Source: Orientallactaga sibirica (Eukaryota; Chordata; Mammalia; Rodentia; Dipodidae). From it: DNA of 64,000 nucleotides. The stretch spans positions 12,100,501 through 12,164,500 of the forward strand of contig JAEOAD010000048.1 in NCBI GenBank assembly GCA_036365145.1, in the 5' to 3' direction. The translations under genes were made by a program, and so were the position numbers. The notes beneath the pieces are model-generated. The model was not told the DNA's origin. It did not search any database and worked only from the letters and a program-made list of their open reading frames with translations. Of the stretch, positions 1 to 10,839 are shown in pieces (positions within the stretch are counted from its first letter, which is position 1; every line of letters begins with the position of its first letter).

Positions 1-437
1 TTTCTCTGATCAAAGAGATCACAGGAGACTTGAAAAGCAGTCTGTGTGGCCCATTTCGGACACTCCATAAAGTGAGGGAGGAGGCAAGAACCCTCTACTG
101 TGAGAGGTGGCTCTGAGGAAGGCCGAATCCAAGGAGAAAGTGAAGAAGAATGTATTTTCAAACATTAGACATGACCCTCGTTTTTGTTTTGAGAACAAAA
201 GAAGGCTTTCTGGAGCTTGAATTTACAGACATGGTGGACAGAACGGCCATTGCCAAGGACTGAGTTATGTTCTGAGTGAGCCAGAGGAAGAAACCTCACT
301 CGACGGACGCCAAAACCATCCGCACGTGGAGTAGGTAAACAGAGGAGCAGGCTTCTAAGAGCTCTTCCCAGAGCAGGTAATAGCTCAGGACAGAAAGGAA
401 CACACACAGCAAAAGTAAGAATAAAAACATAGGTGGT
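1..437. other. Non-repeat DNA left of first SINE
   Basis: Downstream flank of the distal TEX26 end. No exon-like or RNA signal was recognised. Confidence 0.4.
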
Positions 438-680
438 GGGCTGGAGGGATGGCTCAGTGGTTAAGGTGTTTGCCTGTAAAGCCAAAGGATCCTGGTTCGA
501 TTCTCCAGGACCCACATAAGCCAGATGCACAAGGGGGCACATGTGTTTGGAGTTTGTTTGCAGTGGCTTGAGGCTCTGGTGTGCCCATTCTCTCTGTGTC
601 TGCTTCTCTTCTATCTCTCTCTCTCTCTCTTTCTGCTTGAAAAGACATAAATTAATTAATTAATGATAAATAAATAAACA
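438..680 (+). mobile_element. B2-like SINE
   Basis: tRNA-like head with A and B boxes, CT-rich 3' part and AATT/AAAT tail. Also present in copy 2 at 6917. Confidence 0.9.
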
Positions 681-686
681 TAGGTG

Positions 687-866
687 GGGCTGGAGAGATG
701 GCTCAGCAGTTAAAAGCCCTTGCTTGCAAAGCCTGATGGACAGGGATTGATTCCCCAGTACCCACATAAAACCAGATGCACAAATCGACGCATGTGTCTG
801 GGGTTAGTTTGCAATGACAGGAAGCTCTGGCACACTCATTTTCACAAATAAATAAATCAATAAAAC
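687..866 (+). mobile_element. B2-like SINE
   Basis: Follows the previous SINE almost directly. Its tail is a short AAAT run, expanded in the duplicate at 7320-7360. Confidence 0.9.
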
Positions 867-940
867 ATTTGGAATAAAACAGGTAATAAGGGTGGAGAGA
901 TAGCTACTCAAGCATAAGGACCAGAGTTATAGAGAGGAAG

Positions 941-1101
941 GGCCAGGGATATTGCACAGTGGTTAAAGGCACTTGCTTGCAAACTCTCACGGCCTGGGTT
1001 CAGTCCCTCAGTAACCATATAAAGCCAGATACACAAAGGGATGCATGCATCTGGAGTTTGTTTGCAACAGCAACAGGCCCTTGTGTGCCCATATACTCTT
1101 G

Positions 1102-1149
<48 letters not shown>

Positions 1150-1150
1150 A
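941..1150 (+). mobile_element. B2-like SINE, divergent head
   Basis: The 5' end is altered (GGCCAGGGATATTGC) but the B box and the TCTGGAGTTTG core are intact. It ends in an (AAAT)n tail. Confidence 0.85.
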
Positions 1151-1882
1151 ATTGATTCTCCCCTTCCCCCCCACAAAAAAAAAGTAGAAGGGGGAAAGAA
1201 AATTAGGACAATAACAGAACAAAGAGCAGCAAGTGGCAATAATAATATAGAACTGAAACCAAGTCTATCAAATACCAATCTCTCATGGACTGACAAATTC
1301 TATCAAAAGACACAGTTCTGCTAAGCATGGCATAAAGTCCGTCTAGGCAAGCATCGCAACAAAGCCTCAGAAGAGACGAGAAGTCTGAGCAGGGGAAGGG
1401 CTAAGCAGATGCGAAGGGGAAAGGAAACAGCACAAACGCATCCTAAGTAGCTGTGTAAATGCAATTCAAGCCTAAAGGCACTCACTGGGTCACAAAACAA
1501 TAACATGTAGAGGGGAGAGTTAATCGGCAGAGAAATTTTGTATAAGACATAAAGCTTAATAGAATATAGCAAAAAAAAAAAAATCCAGAAACACAAGGAG
1601 AAATTGACAAAAACCTATTTATTGTCTGATGTTTTAAATATTTGCTTTCAAAACAACAGTTCCAGAATATAATTGGTATAGCGATAAAGGATTCGTATTA
1701 ATTAGCAATAAAGTAATTTCTCTCATATTTGTGTAAGAAATTATGTATTTGATTCATAGCATCAAATAAAAATTGGATACATTTCTCAGAGGGGCATTGC
1801 TTGTATTTCATTCAAGAAAGATCAACAATAAAATATATTTTTTCAAATCTTCTCATTCTTGGGAAATTAAGAATTATCTTTT
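1151..1882. other. Intronic or downstream DNA of duplicated unit
   Basis: Unique apart from its copy at about 7640-8375. No coding or RNA feature was recognised. Confidence 0.4.
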
Positions 1883-2109
1883 GGGCTGGAGAGATGGCTC
1901 AGCATTTAAAGGCTCTCTTGCTTGCAAAGCCTGATGGCCTGGATTTGATTCCCCAGTAACCACACAAAGCCAGATGCACAAAGTGGTGCATGTGTCTGGA
2001 GTTTGCCTGCAGTGGCAAGAGGCTCTGGTATGCCCATACTTCCTTGCTCTCTCTCTCTCTGTCCTTGTAAATAATAAATAAAGTATTTTTTTTGAAAAAA
2101 AAAAAAAAG
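1883..2109 (+). mobile_element. B2-like SINE
   Basis: Intact head, CT run and an A-rich tail. It lies just downstream of the distal TEX26 polyadenylation signal. Confidence 0.9.
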
Positions 2110-2280
2110 AATTAACTTCCAAGCAATTCTTAGTTTGCAGAGAAAATGAAAATTAGGCATCTGAAAAGGAAAATACATTATTTCAAAACCTACAAGATAT
2201 GGCTATACTATGTGCAGGGAAAGTTTTGTAGCTTGAAATGATTTGAGAAACAAACCATGCAAAAGTTATGACTACTACAA

Positions 2281-2286
2281 TTTATT
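2281..2286 (-). promoter_or_regulatory. Polyadenylation signal of distal TEX26 end
   Basis: AATAAA on the minus strand, about 115 nt downstream of the TGA at 2400. It is conserved with the proximal copy. Confidence 0.55.
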
Positions 2287-2399
2287 TGAAGAAAATTTCT
2301 GCTTTCTTTGTCTTGATTATTAAATAAATCTCCAACTATACAGATCCCCGGTAGATCCACTGATTTCAGACTCTCTTCATCTGACCTCTTTTCCCATTT

Positions 2400-2461
2400 T
2401 CACTTCTTCCCGCCTTCAGCATCACAATGAGAACGAATGAGACGATCCAGAAGACATCTGT
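2400..2461 (-). CDS. TEX26: TEX26 terminal coding exon, distal duplicate copy
   Basis: This 62-nt exon is identical to the one at 8904-8965, including the acceptor, stop codon and neighbouring bases. It could be used if the proximal exon is skipped and would give the same protein with a slightly different 3' UTR. It is probably the ancestral exon, because the borders of the other copy cut SINEs. If the duplication is an assembly artefact, one of the two is not real. Confidence 0.85.
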
Positions 2462-2703
2462 CTGAAGATGAAAGACAAAACGGGAGGTAAGTTTCTATGC
2501 AAATACTTTAATACACAATAGCGAAATTCTAGGAAGGGGCTACCTATCCAATAATGTGTAAAATAGCCACAAATTTGATATGAAATCAAAAGAATTCAGG
2601 GATATCACGTTTGATATGGAAAGAGGTCCACTTGGTTGGATAATCATTAAACAGAGTTTAGTGTCCAAGGAATCAGCAGGCTTCTTGGCAAGAATATGGG
2701 TTT

Positions 2704-2935
2704 GGGGCTGGAGAGATGGCTTAGTGGTTAAGGCATTTGCCTGCAAAGCCAAAGGACCCCAGTTCAGTTCTCCAGGACCCACATATGCCAGATGCACAAG
2801 GGGGCACACGCATCTGGAGTTTGTTTGCAGTGGCTGGAGGCCCTGGTGTGCCCATGCTCTCTCTCTCTCTCTCTCTCTCCCTGTTTCTCCCTTTCAAATG
2901 AATAAATAAATAAAGTTGTTTTGAAAAAAAAAAAG
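2704..2935 (+). mobile_element. B2-like SINE
   Basis: The flanks AAGAATATGGGTTTG and AGAGAATATGGGTTCT give a target-site duplication. Upstream of the terminal exon, in the last intron. Confidence 0.92.
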
Positions 2936-3447
2936 AGAATATGGGTTCTAAGAGCAAGACAGTCCCACATAGAATTTGGTTCTGGCAAGCTTGAACCACT
3001 TAACTTCTCCACTTTAATCTGTCTCCTCCTCTCCGGATGCAGTCTCCGTACCATGCACTATTGAGTGGACTGAGGGCCCTGTGTCCCTGTGTGTGGTGTG
3101 CCTGGCCCATCAAAGACACTAATACACAGTCCCTGTATCTGTTTGTACCAGGTGTACACTAGTGACAGTAATGATCACGGGGAACTGGTCCAAATATTCC
3201 ATTGAACCCAGCACTGCCATTCTAACCTCCCACCAGGCTTTGCCCTCCATGAGCCAGAACTGTTTGATCCCAGGAAGCCCTTCAACTCCGTGGCCTCCAG
3301 TTCCTCATCTGTGAAATGATCCCCTGTGTGGCTCTGAAAGTCTATAATTCCTTCATCTTAATTACAAATTGTCTACAGAGTGGAGCTATAAAACTTTGTT
3401 CACGCCCAACAATTATCGTCTATACAGTCAAGACTAAAAAGAGAGGA

Positions 3448-3622
3448 GGGCTGGAGAGGTGGTTCAGCAGTTGAAGGCACTTGCTCGCAAAGCTTGTTGG
3501 CCCAGATTCGATTCCCAGTACCCACCTAAAGCCAGATTCACAAAGTGGCACATGCATCTGGAGTTATTTGCCATGGCAGAAAGCCCTGGCATGCCCATAA
3601 TCTCTCCATAAAAATGTTTAAA
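3448..3622 (+). mobile_element. B2-like SINE, short 3' end
   Basis: Typical head and core; it runs directly into a B1-like element with no CT-rich tail. Confidence 0.85.
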
Positions 3623-3766
3623 CGGCCAGGCCTTTAATCCCAGCACTTGGGAGGCAGAGGTAGGAGGATTGCAGAGTCTGAGGCCACCCTGAGACTACAT
3701 AGTGAATTCCAGGTCAGCCTGGGCTAGAGTGAGACCCTACCTCAAAAAAGAAAAAGAAAAATTTAA
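3623..3766 (+). mobile_element. B1-like SINE
   Basis: 7SL-derived core with CTTTAATCCCAGCACTTGGG and the CCAGGTCAGCCTGGGC end, then an A-rich tail. Confidence 0.9.
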
Positions 3767-3773
3767 ACAGGTG

Positions 3774-3975
3774 TCGGCTGCAGACATGGCTCAGCAGCTA
3801 AGGCCCTTGCCTGCAAAGCCTAAAACAAAATCTAGGTTTGAGTCCCCAGTACCCATATAAAACCAGTTGCACAAAGTGGTGCATGCATCTGAGTTCACTG
3901 CAGGCTGGAGGCCCCGTGACACCCATTCTCTCTCTCTCTCTCTCTCTCTGCTCTCTCCTACAAATGAATAAATAA
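3774..3975 (+). mobile_element. B2-like SINE at right border of duplication
   Basis: The 5' half matches the copy at 10276 closely; the 3' half diverges from it. Confidence 0.85.
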
Positions 3976-4912
3976 AAACATATTTAAAAACATTTTTTTA
4001 AAAAACATATTTTTTAATAAAAGAAAAGCACATGTAGACAAACAACTGTTTAGAAAAGTCATAAGATATTAAAGTTTAAAATTTTTATTGGATTTCTAGT
4101 AGCAATAAACAAATGGGGTTCAAAAGAGAGTGGTCTTTCCAGTATCGGGTCATAAATCTAACAAAATATGCACAGAATGCTATAAATCCTTGATGAAAGA
4201 AATCAAAAGCCAAACGGAAAGGGAGATATTTGGGCTTCGCGCATTGGAACTCAAAAGTTTATCCGTTCGCCCCTAATTTAATCTATGTATTCAAATCTAA
4301 ATTCAATAGTTTCTATGTGTAGAACACCTATATAATCATATAATGAATCACTGTTCTTGGTATAGTACTGGTCTAGCTTTGCCAGTGTTCTCTGAGAAGG
4401 AGTCAAGCAATTGTTTACATCTTCTGGAAGAGGTCAGCAGCCACTGTTGGCCTCAGGAGACCCTTGAAGGGCCCAGGGTTCAGAAGGCCTTCATCCCTGA
4501 ACAAGATGAAAGACGGGAAGGATCCACAAGCACATCCCAGAGGCCGTGATTGTATTAAGCCTTCCACCTTATGTTGAGGTTTCTGCGTTGACTCATCTAA
4601 ACAAATATGGTGCCTGCATTCATTCATTCACAGTTGGTGCTCCATGAGCCTTGGTACACAAAACCAAAGGCATTAACTCCTCACAGTGTGTTGTGGCGGG
4701 ACACCTACCAGCTGAGGCAGCTCATCTCATCCTGGGACCAGCAGGCAGCCCAGGTTCATGTCTGCTAACTTCCCATTGGTCTAAGAGAGTCACATGGTCA
4801 AGCTCACGGTGAAGGTTTACATTCCCTTTTCAGCAGTGGGGTGTGGGGGTGGGGGGGACTAGCAGAAGTGTGGACACAGGAAGAGATGCACTGAGGATAA
4901 TAATATACACAG
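3976..4912. other. Unique DNA between duplication copies
   Basis: No convincing exon or repeat was recognised. A short G-rich run is at 4843-4857. Confidence 0.35.
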
Positions 4913-5110
4913 AACTGGAGATATAGCTCAGTGGTTAAAGGCACTTGCTTGCAAAGGCTGTTGGCCCCGAGTTCAATTCCCCAGTGCCTATGCAAAACTA
5001 AATGCACAAAGTGGTGCATGCATCTGAAATTTGTTTTCAGCAGGAAGAGGTCCTGATGCCCCCATAGTCTGTCACCATCTCTCTGTCTCTAATAAATAAA
5101 AAAAAATTAA
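4913..5110 (+). mobile_element. B2-like SINE, divergent
   Basis: Head AACTGGAGATATAGCTCAGTGG and a partly deleted core suggest an older copy. Confidence 0.8.
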
Positions 5111-5122
5111 AAAATAAACATA

Positions 5123-5305
5123 GGGCTGGAGAAATGGCTGAGCAATTAAGGCATTTGCCTGCAAAGCCTAAGGACCCTGGTTTGATTCTTCAGTTCCCAT
5201 GTAAGTCAGATGCACATGGTGGTGCATGCATCTGGAGTTCGTTTGCAGTGGCTAGAGGCCCTGGCACGCCCCATTCTCACATTCTCACTCTCTGTCTGTC
5301 TCTGA

Positions 5306-5307
<2 letters not shown>
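5123..5307 (+). mobile_element. B2-like SINE
   Basis: Its tail grows into the tetranucleotide array that follows. Confidence 0.9.
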
Positions 5308-5360
<53 letters not shown>

Positions 5361-5362
5361 GT
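5308..5362. repeat. (AAAT)n microsatellite
   Basis: About 14 AAAT units at a SINE tail. Confidence 0.95.
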
Positions 5363-5384
5363 AAATAATCTAAAAAATAAAAAT

Positions 5385-5545
5385 AGCCAGGTATGGTGGC
5401 ACATATCTTTAATTCCAGTACTCAGGAGTCAGAGGTGAGAGGATCTCCATAAATTCGAGGCCATCCTGAGATTACATAGTGAATTCCAGGTCAGCCTGGG
5501 CTAGAGCGAGACCCTACCTTGAAAAAAAAACAAACAATAAATAAT
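5385..5545 (+). mobile_element. B1-like SINE
   Basis: GCCAGGTATGGTGGC start, GCCTGGGCTAGAGCGAG end and an A-rich tail. Confidence 0.9.
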
Positions 5546-6684
5546 AAATACATATAAAAATAATTTACACAGTGCCTAATGTACAAGCCTGCCAAAGAAC
5601 GCACCTAATGCTGTATTTGCAGAGTCAAACTGGGCCAGGCACTGGCAAGTTCTGGAACCTCATACGCTGACTGCATTCTGTATTTACACATGTGGCAGTA
5701 TTCATCCACAGGCTGTCTGCCCCAGGGGTGTGGCACTGGCTTTTCTTAGCTGTCCTACCCCCACAAAGGGTCACAAAAATCTTCAAAGAAGCCATCAGTA
5801 GTGTGAGAGGATGAGGGGAAGATGGGAAAGTGAAAGCAGGATTGTCAGGGCAATGAAAGGGCTATAATGCGTGTACACAGCATTAAGCTTTGATCAAAAC
5901 CCACAGACCATTGTGGCCCAAAGAGTGAACTTCAATGTATGAAAGTTAAAAAAAATAAAATAAAATCATCAGGAGGTCAGGGATCCCATGGTTGTGGAGA
6001 TAGATGGAAAACTTAAGATGCACCGACAGACATGGCCCCATGGCTGAGAACTCAAGTCTTAGGGTGTTTCCCCCAGAGTTTGAAAGAGAATTAGTGACAT
6101 AACACTAAACTGTTGGTAGGCTATTTACATCTTGAATCAGTAGATATCTTCCGAATAGTCCGGAACCCAGGATGCAAACTACAAGAGGCTGTGCCACAGC
6201 AATGTGGAGGCACTCACGCCATGCTGTCTTGATCTCTTCTGCATGACTTATCTTTCCACTCCCTGTTCTTGGCCAACCAACCTCCAGGCTTCAGCCACTT
6301 GTCCTCCTCCTGAGGCGTCCCCGGTCCTGGCCCCGTGGAACGTGAGCATCACACTGGTCCTTTGCGAATATGTTATTCTATCTCCTAAAACACTGGGCAC
6401 ACAGTGTTAATAAGATAAATAATAAACAATAAAGAGATAATGAGGTGCTTAATAAGATAAAGCATGAAAGGGCCAGATTCTTTTATTTCTTTATTTATTT
6501 TTAATGTTTGGATTTTTAATGTTCTGATGGACAATGGCGTCTGCTTTGAAGTGGGTCCTGTGAAGATGCTAAAAACATCCCACGTCACACACATGAAAAA
6601 GAACCCTTGAAAGCACTGGGGTTGCCTGATGCTACAGTCCTGGGTCTCTAACATTGAAGTCATAAATCTAGCCCTATGCTCTAT
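5546..6684. other. Unique DNA, no gene seen
   Basis: No exon, RNA or recognisable repeat over 1.1 kb, apart from a T/A-rich stretch near 6480-6520. Confidence 0.35.
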
Positions 6685-6815
6685 TGCTGGTTAATCCCAG
6701 CACTCGGGAGGCAGAGGTAGGAAGATCACTGACATTTTGAAGCTGCCCTGAGACTACATAGTGAATTCCAGGTCAGCCTAGACTAGAGTGAGACCCTAGC
6801 TTGAAAAACAAAAAC
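6685..6815 (+). mobile_element. B1-like SINE, 5' truncated
   Basis: Starts at the TAATCCCAGCACTCGGG motif and keeps the 3' end and A-rich tail. Confidence 0.88.
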
Positions 6816-6822
6816 AAAAATA

Positions 6823-6852
6823 AGGGCTGAAGAAATGGCTTAGTGGTTAAGG
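6823..6852 (+). mobile_element. B2-like SINE head fragment at duplication junction
   Basis: Only the first 30 nt of a B2-like head remain, ending in GTGGTTAAGG, where copy 2 of the duplication begins. Confidence 0.85.
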
Positions 6853-6916
6853 CAGGTAATAGCTCAGGACAGAAAGGAACACACACAGCAAAAGTAAGAA
6901 TAAAATCATAGGTGGT

Positions 6917-7155
6917 GGGCTGGAGGGATGGCTCAGTGGTTAAGGTGTTTGCCTGTAAAGCCAAAGGATCCTGGTTCGATTCTCCAGGACCCACATAAGC
7001 CAGATGCACAAGGGGGCACATGTGTTTGGAATTTGTTTGCAGTGGCTTGAGGCTCTGGTGTGCCCATTCTCTCTGTGTCTGCTTCTCTTCTCTCTCTCTC
7101 TTTCTGCTTGAAAATACATAAATTAATTAATTAATGATAAATAAATAAACATAGG
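6917..7155 (+). mobile_element. B2-like SINE (copy 2)
   Basis: Counterpart of 438-680. Confidence 0.9.
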
Positions 7156-7157
7156 TG

Positions 7158-7319
7158 GGGCTGGAGAGATGGCTCAGCAGTTAAAAGCCCTTGCTTGCAA
7201 AGCCTGATAGACAGGGATTGATTCCCCAGTACCCACATAAAACCAGATGCATAAATCGACGCATGTGTCTGGGGTTAGTTTGCAATGACAGGAAGCTCTG
7301 GCACACTCATTTTCACAAA

Positions 7320-7358
<39 letters not shown>

Positions 7359-7365
7359 AACATTT
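7158..7365 (+). mobile_element. B2-like SINE (copy 2) with expanded tail
   Basis: Counterpart of 687-866. Its AAAT tail has about twice as many units as copy 1. Confidence 0.9.
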
Positions 7366-7435
7366 GGAATAAAACAGGTAATAAGAGTGGAGAGATAGCT
7401 ACTCAAGCATAAGGACCAGAGTTATAGAGAGGAAG

Positions 7436-7596
7436 GGCCAGGGATATTGCACAGTGGTTAAAGGCACTTGCTTGCAAACTCTCATGGCCTGGGTTCAGTT
7501 CCTCAGTAGCCATATAAAGCCAGATACACAAAGGGATGCATGCATCTGGAGTTTGTTTGCAACAGCAACAGGCCCTTGTGTGCCCATATACTCTCA

Positions 7597-7636
<40 letters not shown>

Positions 7637-7645
7637 AAATGATTG
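7436..7645 (+). mobile_element. B2-like SINE (copy 2)
   Basis: Counterpart of 941-1150. Confidence 0.85.
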
Positions 7646-8375
7646 ATTCTACCCTTCCCCCCCACAAAAAAAAAAGTAGAAGGGGGAAAGAAAATTAGGA
7701 TAATAACAGAACAAAGAGCAGCAAGTGGCAATAATAATATAGAAGAACTGAAACCAAGTCTATCAAATGCCAATCTCTCATGGACTGACAAATTCTATCA
7801 AAAGACACAGTTCTGCTAAGCATGGCATAAAGTCCGTCTAGGCAAGCATCGCAACAAAGCGTCAGAAGAGACGAGAAGTCTGAGCAGGGGAAGGGCTAAG
7901 CAGATGCGAAGGGGAAAGGAAACAGCACAAACGCATCCTAAGCAGCTGTGTAAATGCAATTCAAGCCTAAAGGCACTCACTGGGTCACAAAACAATAACA
8001 TGTAGAGGGGAGAGTTAATCGGCAGAGAAATTTTGTATAAGACATAAAGCTTAATAGAATATAGCAAAAAAAAAAATCCAGAAACACAAGGAGAAATTGA
8101 CAAAAACCTATTTATTGTCTGATGTTTTAAATATTTGCTTTCAAAACAATAGTTCCAGAATATAATTGGTATAGCGATAAAGGATTCATATTAATTAGCA
8201 ATAAAGTAATTTCTCTCGTATTTGTGTAAGAAATTATGTATTTGATTCATAGCATCAAATAAAAATTGGATACATTTCTCAGAGGGGCATTGCTTGTATT
8301 TCATTCAAGAAAGATCAACAATAAAATATATTTTTTCAAATCTTCTCATTCTTAGGAAATTAAGAATTATCTTTT

Positions 8376-8537
8376 GGCCTGGAGAGATGGCTCAGCATTT
8401 AAAGGCTCTCTTGCTTGCAAAGCCTGATGGCCTGGATTTGATTCCCCAGTAACCACACAAAGCCAGATGCACAAAGTGGTGCATGTGTCTGGAGTTTGCC
8501 TGCAGTGGCAAGAGGCTCTGGTACCCATACTTGCTCG

Positions 8538-8569
<32 letters not shown>

Positions 8570-8612
8570 CCTTGTAAATAATAAATAAAGTAATTTTTGA
8601 AAAAAAAAAAAG
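8376..8612 (+). mobile_element. B2-like SINE (copy 2)
   Basis: Counterpart of 1883-2109; it has gained a TG run after the CT run. Confidence 0.9.
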
Positions 8613-8784
8613 AATTAAACTTCCAAGCAATTCTTAGTTTGCAGAGGAAATGAAAATTAGGCATCTGAAAAGGAAAATACATTATTTCAAAACCTACCAG
8701 ATATGTCTATACTATGTGCAGGGAAAGTTTTGTAGCTTGAAATGATTTGAGAAACAAACCATGCAAAAGTCATGACTACTACAA

Positions 8785-8790
8785 TTTATT
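8785..8790 (-). promoter_or_regulatory. Polyadenylation signal of proximal TEX26 end
   Basis: AATAAA on the minus strand, about 115 nt downstream of the TGA at 8904. This is a reasonable distance for a short 3' UTR. Confidence 0.6.
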
Positions 8791-8903
8791 TGAAGAAAAT
8801 TTCTGCTTTCTTTGTCTTGATTATTAAATAAATCTCCAACTATACAGATCCCCAGTAGATCCACTGATTTCAGACTCTCTTCATCTGACCTCTTTTCCCA
8901 TTT

Positions 8904-8965
8904 TCACTTCTTCCCGCCTTCAGCATCACAATGAGAACGAATGAGACGATCCAGAAGACATCTGT
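8904..8965 (-). CDS. TEX26: TEX26 terminal coding exon, proximal copy
   Basis: After TCTTTCATCTTCAG the exon completes an aspartate codon and encodes 19 residues, RCLLDRLIRSHCDAEGGKK, then TGA. The human tail has the same DR..DR.IR.HCD pattern. In the direction of transcription this is the first terminal exon met after exon 6, so it is the likely default end of the mRNA. It lies within the right copy of a duplicated segment and is identical in sequence to the distal copy. Confidence 0.9.
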
Positions 8966-9207
8966 CTGAAGATGAAAGACAAAACGGGAGGTAAATTTCT
9001 ATGCAAACACTTTAATACGCAATAGTGAAATTCTAGGAAGGGGCTACCTATCCAATAATGTGTAAAATAGCCATAAATTTGATATGAAATCAAAAGAATT
9101 CAGGGATATCACGTTTGATATGGAAAGAGGTCCACTTGGTTGGATAATCATTAAACAGAGTTTAGTGTCCAAGGAATCAGCAGGCTTCTTGGCAAGAATA
9201 TGGGTTT

Positions 9208-9436
9208 GGGGCTGGAGAGATGGCTTAGCGGTTAAGGCATTTGCCTGCAAAGCCAAAGGACCCCAGTTCAATTCTCCAGGACCCACATATGCCAGATGCA
9301 CAAGGGGGCACACGCATCTGGAGTTTGTTTGCAGTGGCTGGAGGCCCTGGTGTGCCCATGCTCTCTCTCTCTCTCTCTCTCCCTGTTTCTCCCTTTCAAA
9401 TGAATAAATAAATAAAGTTGTTTTGAAAAAAAAAAA
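9208..9436 (+). mobile_element. B2-like SINE (copy 2)
   Basis: Counterpart of 2704-2935. Confidence 0.9.
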
Positions 9437-9952
9437 GAGAATATGGGTTCTAAGAGCAAGACAGTCCCACATAGAATTTGGTTCTGGCAAGCTTGAACCG
9501 CTTAACTTCTCCACTTTAATCTGTCGTCTCCTCTCCGGATGCAGTCTCCGTACCGACCATGCACTATTGAGTGGACTGAGGGCCCTGTGTCCCTGTGTGT
9601 GGTGTGCCTGGCCCATCAAAGACACTAATACACAGTCCCTGTATCTGTTTGTACCAGGTGTACACTAGTGACAGTAATGATCACGGAGAACTGGTCCAAA
9701 TATTCCATTGAACCCAGCACTGCCATTCTAACCTCCCACCAGGCTTTGCCCTCCATGAGCCAGAACTGTTTGATCCCAGGAAGCCCTTCAACTCCGTGGC
9801 CTCCAGTTCCTCATCTGTGAAATGATCCCCTGTGTGGCTCTGAAAGTCTATAATTCCTTCATCTTAATTACAAATTGTCTACAGAGTGGAGCTATAAAAC
9901 TTTGTTCACGCCCAACAATTATCGTCTATACAGTCAAGAGTAAAAAGAGAGG

Positions 9953-10125
9953 AGGGCTGGAGAGGTGGCTCAGCAGTTGAAGGCACTTGCTCGCAAAGCT
10001 TGTTGGCCCAGGTTCGATTCCCAGTACCCACCTAAAGCCAGATTCACAAAGTGGCACATGCATCTGGAGTTATTTGCCATGGCAGGAAGCCCTGGCATGC
10101 CCATAATCTCTCCATAAAAATGTTT
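9953..10125 (+). mobile_element. B2-like SINE (copy 2)
   Basis: Counterpart of 3448-3622. Confidence 0.85.
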
Positions 10126-10126
10126 A

Positions 10127-10266
10127 AACGGCCAGGCCTTTAATCCCAGCACTTGGGAGGCAGAGGTAGGAGGATTGCAGAGAGTTTGAGGCCACCCTGA
10201 GACTACATAGTGAATTCCAGGTCAGCCTGGGCTAGAGTGAGACCCTACCTCAAAAAAGAAAAATTT
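10127..10266 (+). mobile_element. B1-like SINE (copy 2)
   Basis: Counterpart of 3623-3766. Confidence 0.9.
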
Positions 10267-10275
10267 AAACAGGTG

Positions 10276-10470
10276 TTGGCTGCAGACATGGCTCAGCAGT
10301 TAAGGCCATTGCCTGCAAAGCCTAAAAAAAAAAATCTAGGTTTGAGTCCCCAGTACCCATATAAAACCAGTTGCACAAAGTGGTGCATGCATCTGGAGTT
10401 CATTTGCAGGGGCTGGAGGCCCCGCACACCCATTCTCTCTCTCTGTCTTCTTGCAAATAAATATAAAAAA
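10276..10470 (+). mobile_element. B2-like SINE, possible chimera at duplication border
   Basis: Matches 3774 onward up to about GCATCTGG, then carries a different, more complete 3' half and a different tail. Confidence 0.82.
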
Positions 10471-10839
10471 ATGTAAATGTTTAAAAGAGGAAAAGAGTAA
10501 AAGTGACAAAGTGTCCATGCCATCTTCTTGTCAATGTCATAATGTTAGGTGAAACCTGTTAGATTGAATGAGACAGTGTGTGTGTGCACACGCATGCGCA
10601 TATTTGCACAGGTGGCCTGTTTTCTCTATAATCACGTAATCATGTGTGCATGTATATGTATATACTCCATACCTATCTATCTTGACCCCAGTATTGTAAA
10701 ACTGAGCTGTGTTCCCATTAAATAAAATGCACTGGCATCACCCATAGTGTTTGCCCAATTGACACCTACATACCCGTGAGCCATGCCTACTTAAAGATAT
10801 AGCTCATTCCTACCACCCTGCTGCTGCTCAGTCAATAGT

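Larger units (their letters stand above)
374..3960. repeat. Segmental duplication, copy 1 (probably ancestral)
   Basis: This segment of about 3.6 kb matches 6853-10450, with offsets that grow from 6479 to about 6504 through small indels. Between 2110 and 2704 I count about a dozen differences by eye. Both copies share the same seven B2-like SINEs, one B1 and the TEX26 terminal exon, so these were in place before the duplication. Confidence 0.95.
6853..10450. repeat. Segmental duplication, copy 2
   Basis: Same orientation as copy 1 and separated from it by about 2.9 kb of unrelated DNA. The left border directly abuts a SINE cut after about 30 nt (6823-6852). The right border falls in the 3' half of the SINE at 10276-10470, after which the flanks are unrelated. 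Confidence 0.95.

Noticed and set aside
1..2300. 3' end of HSPH1, the expected neighbour of TEX26
   Set aside because: No HSPH1-like exon translation was found; the gene, if adjacent as in human, lies past the left edge.
9044..9625. 193-codon open frame, minus strand
   Set aside because: It reads through a reversed B2-like SINE and flanking duplicated DNA; its partner in copy 1 is broken by indels.
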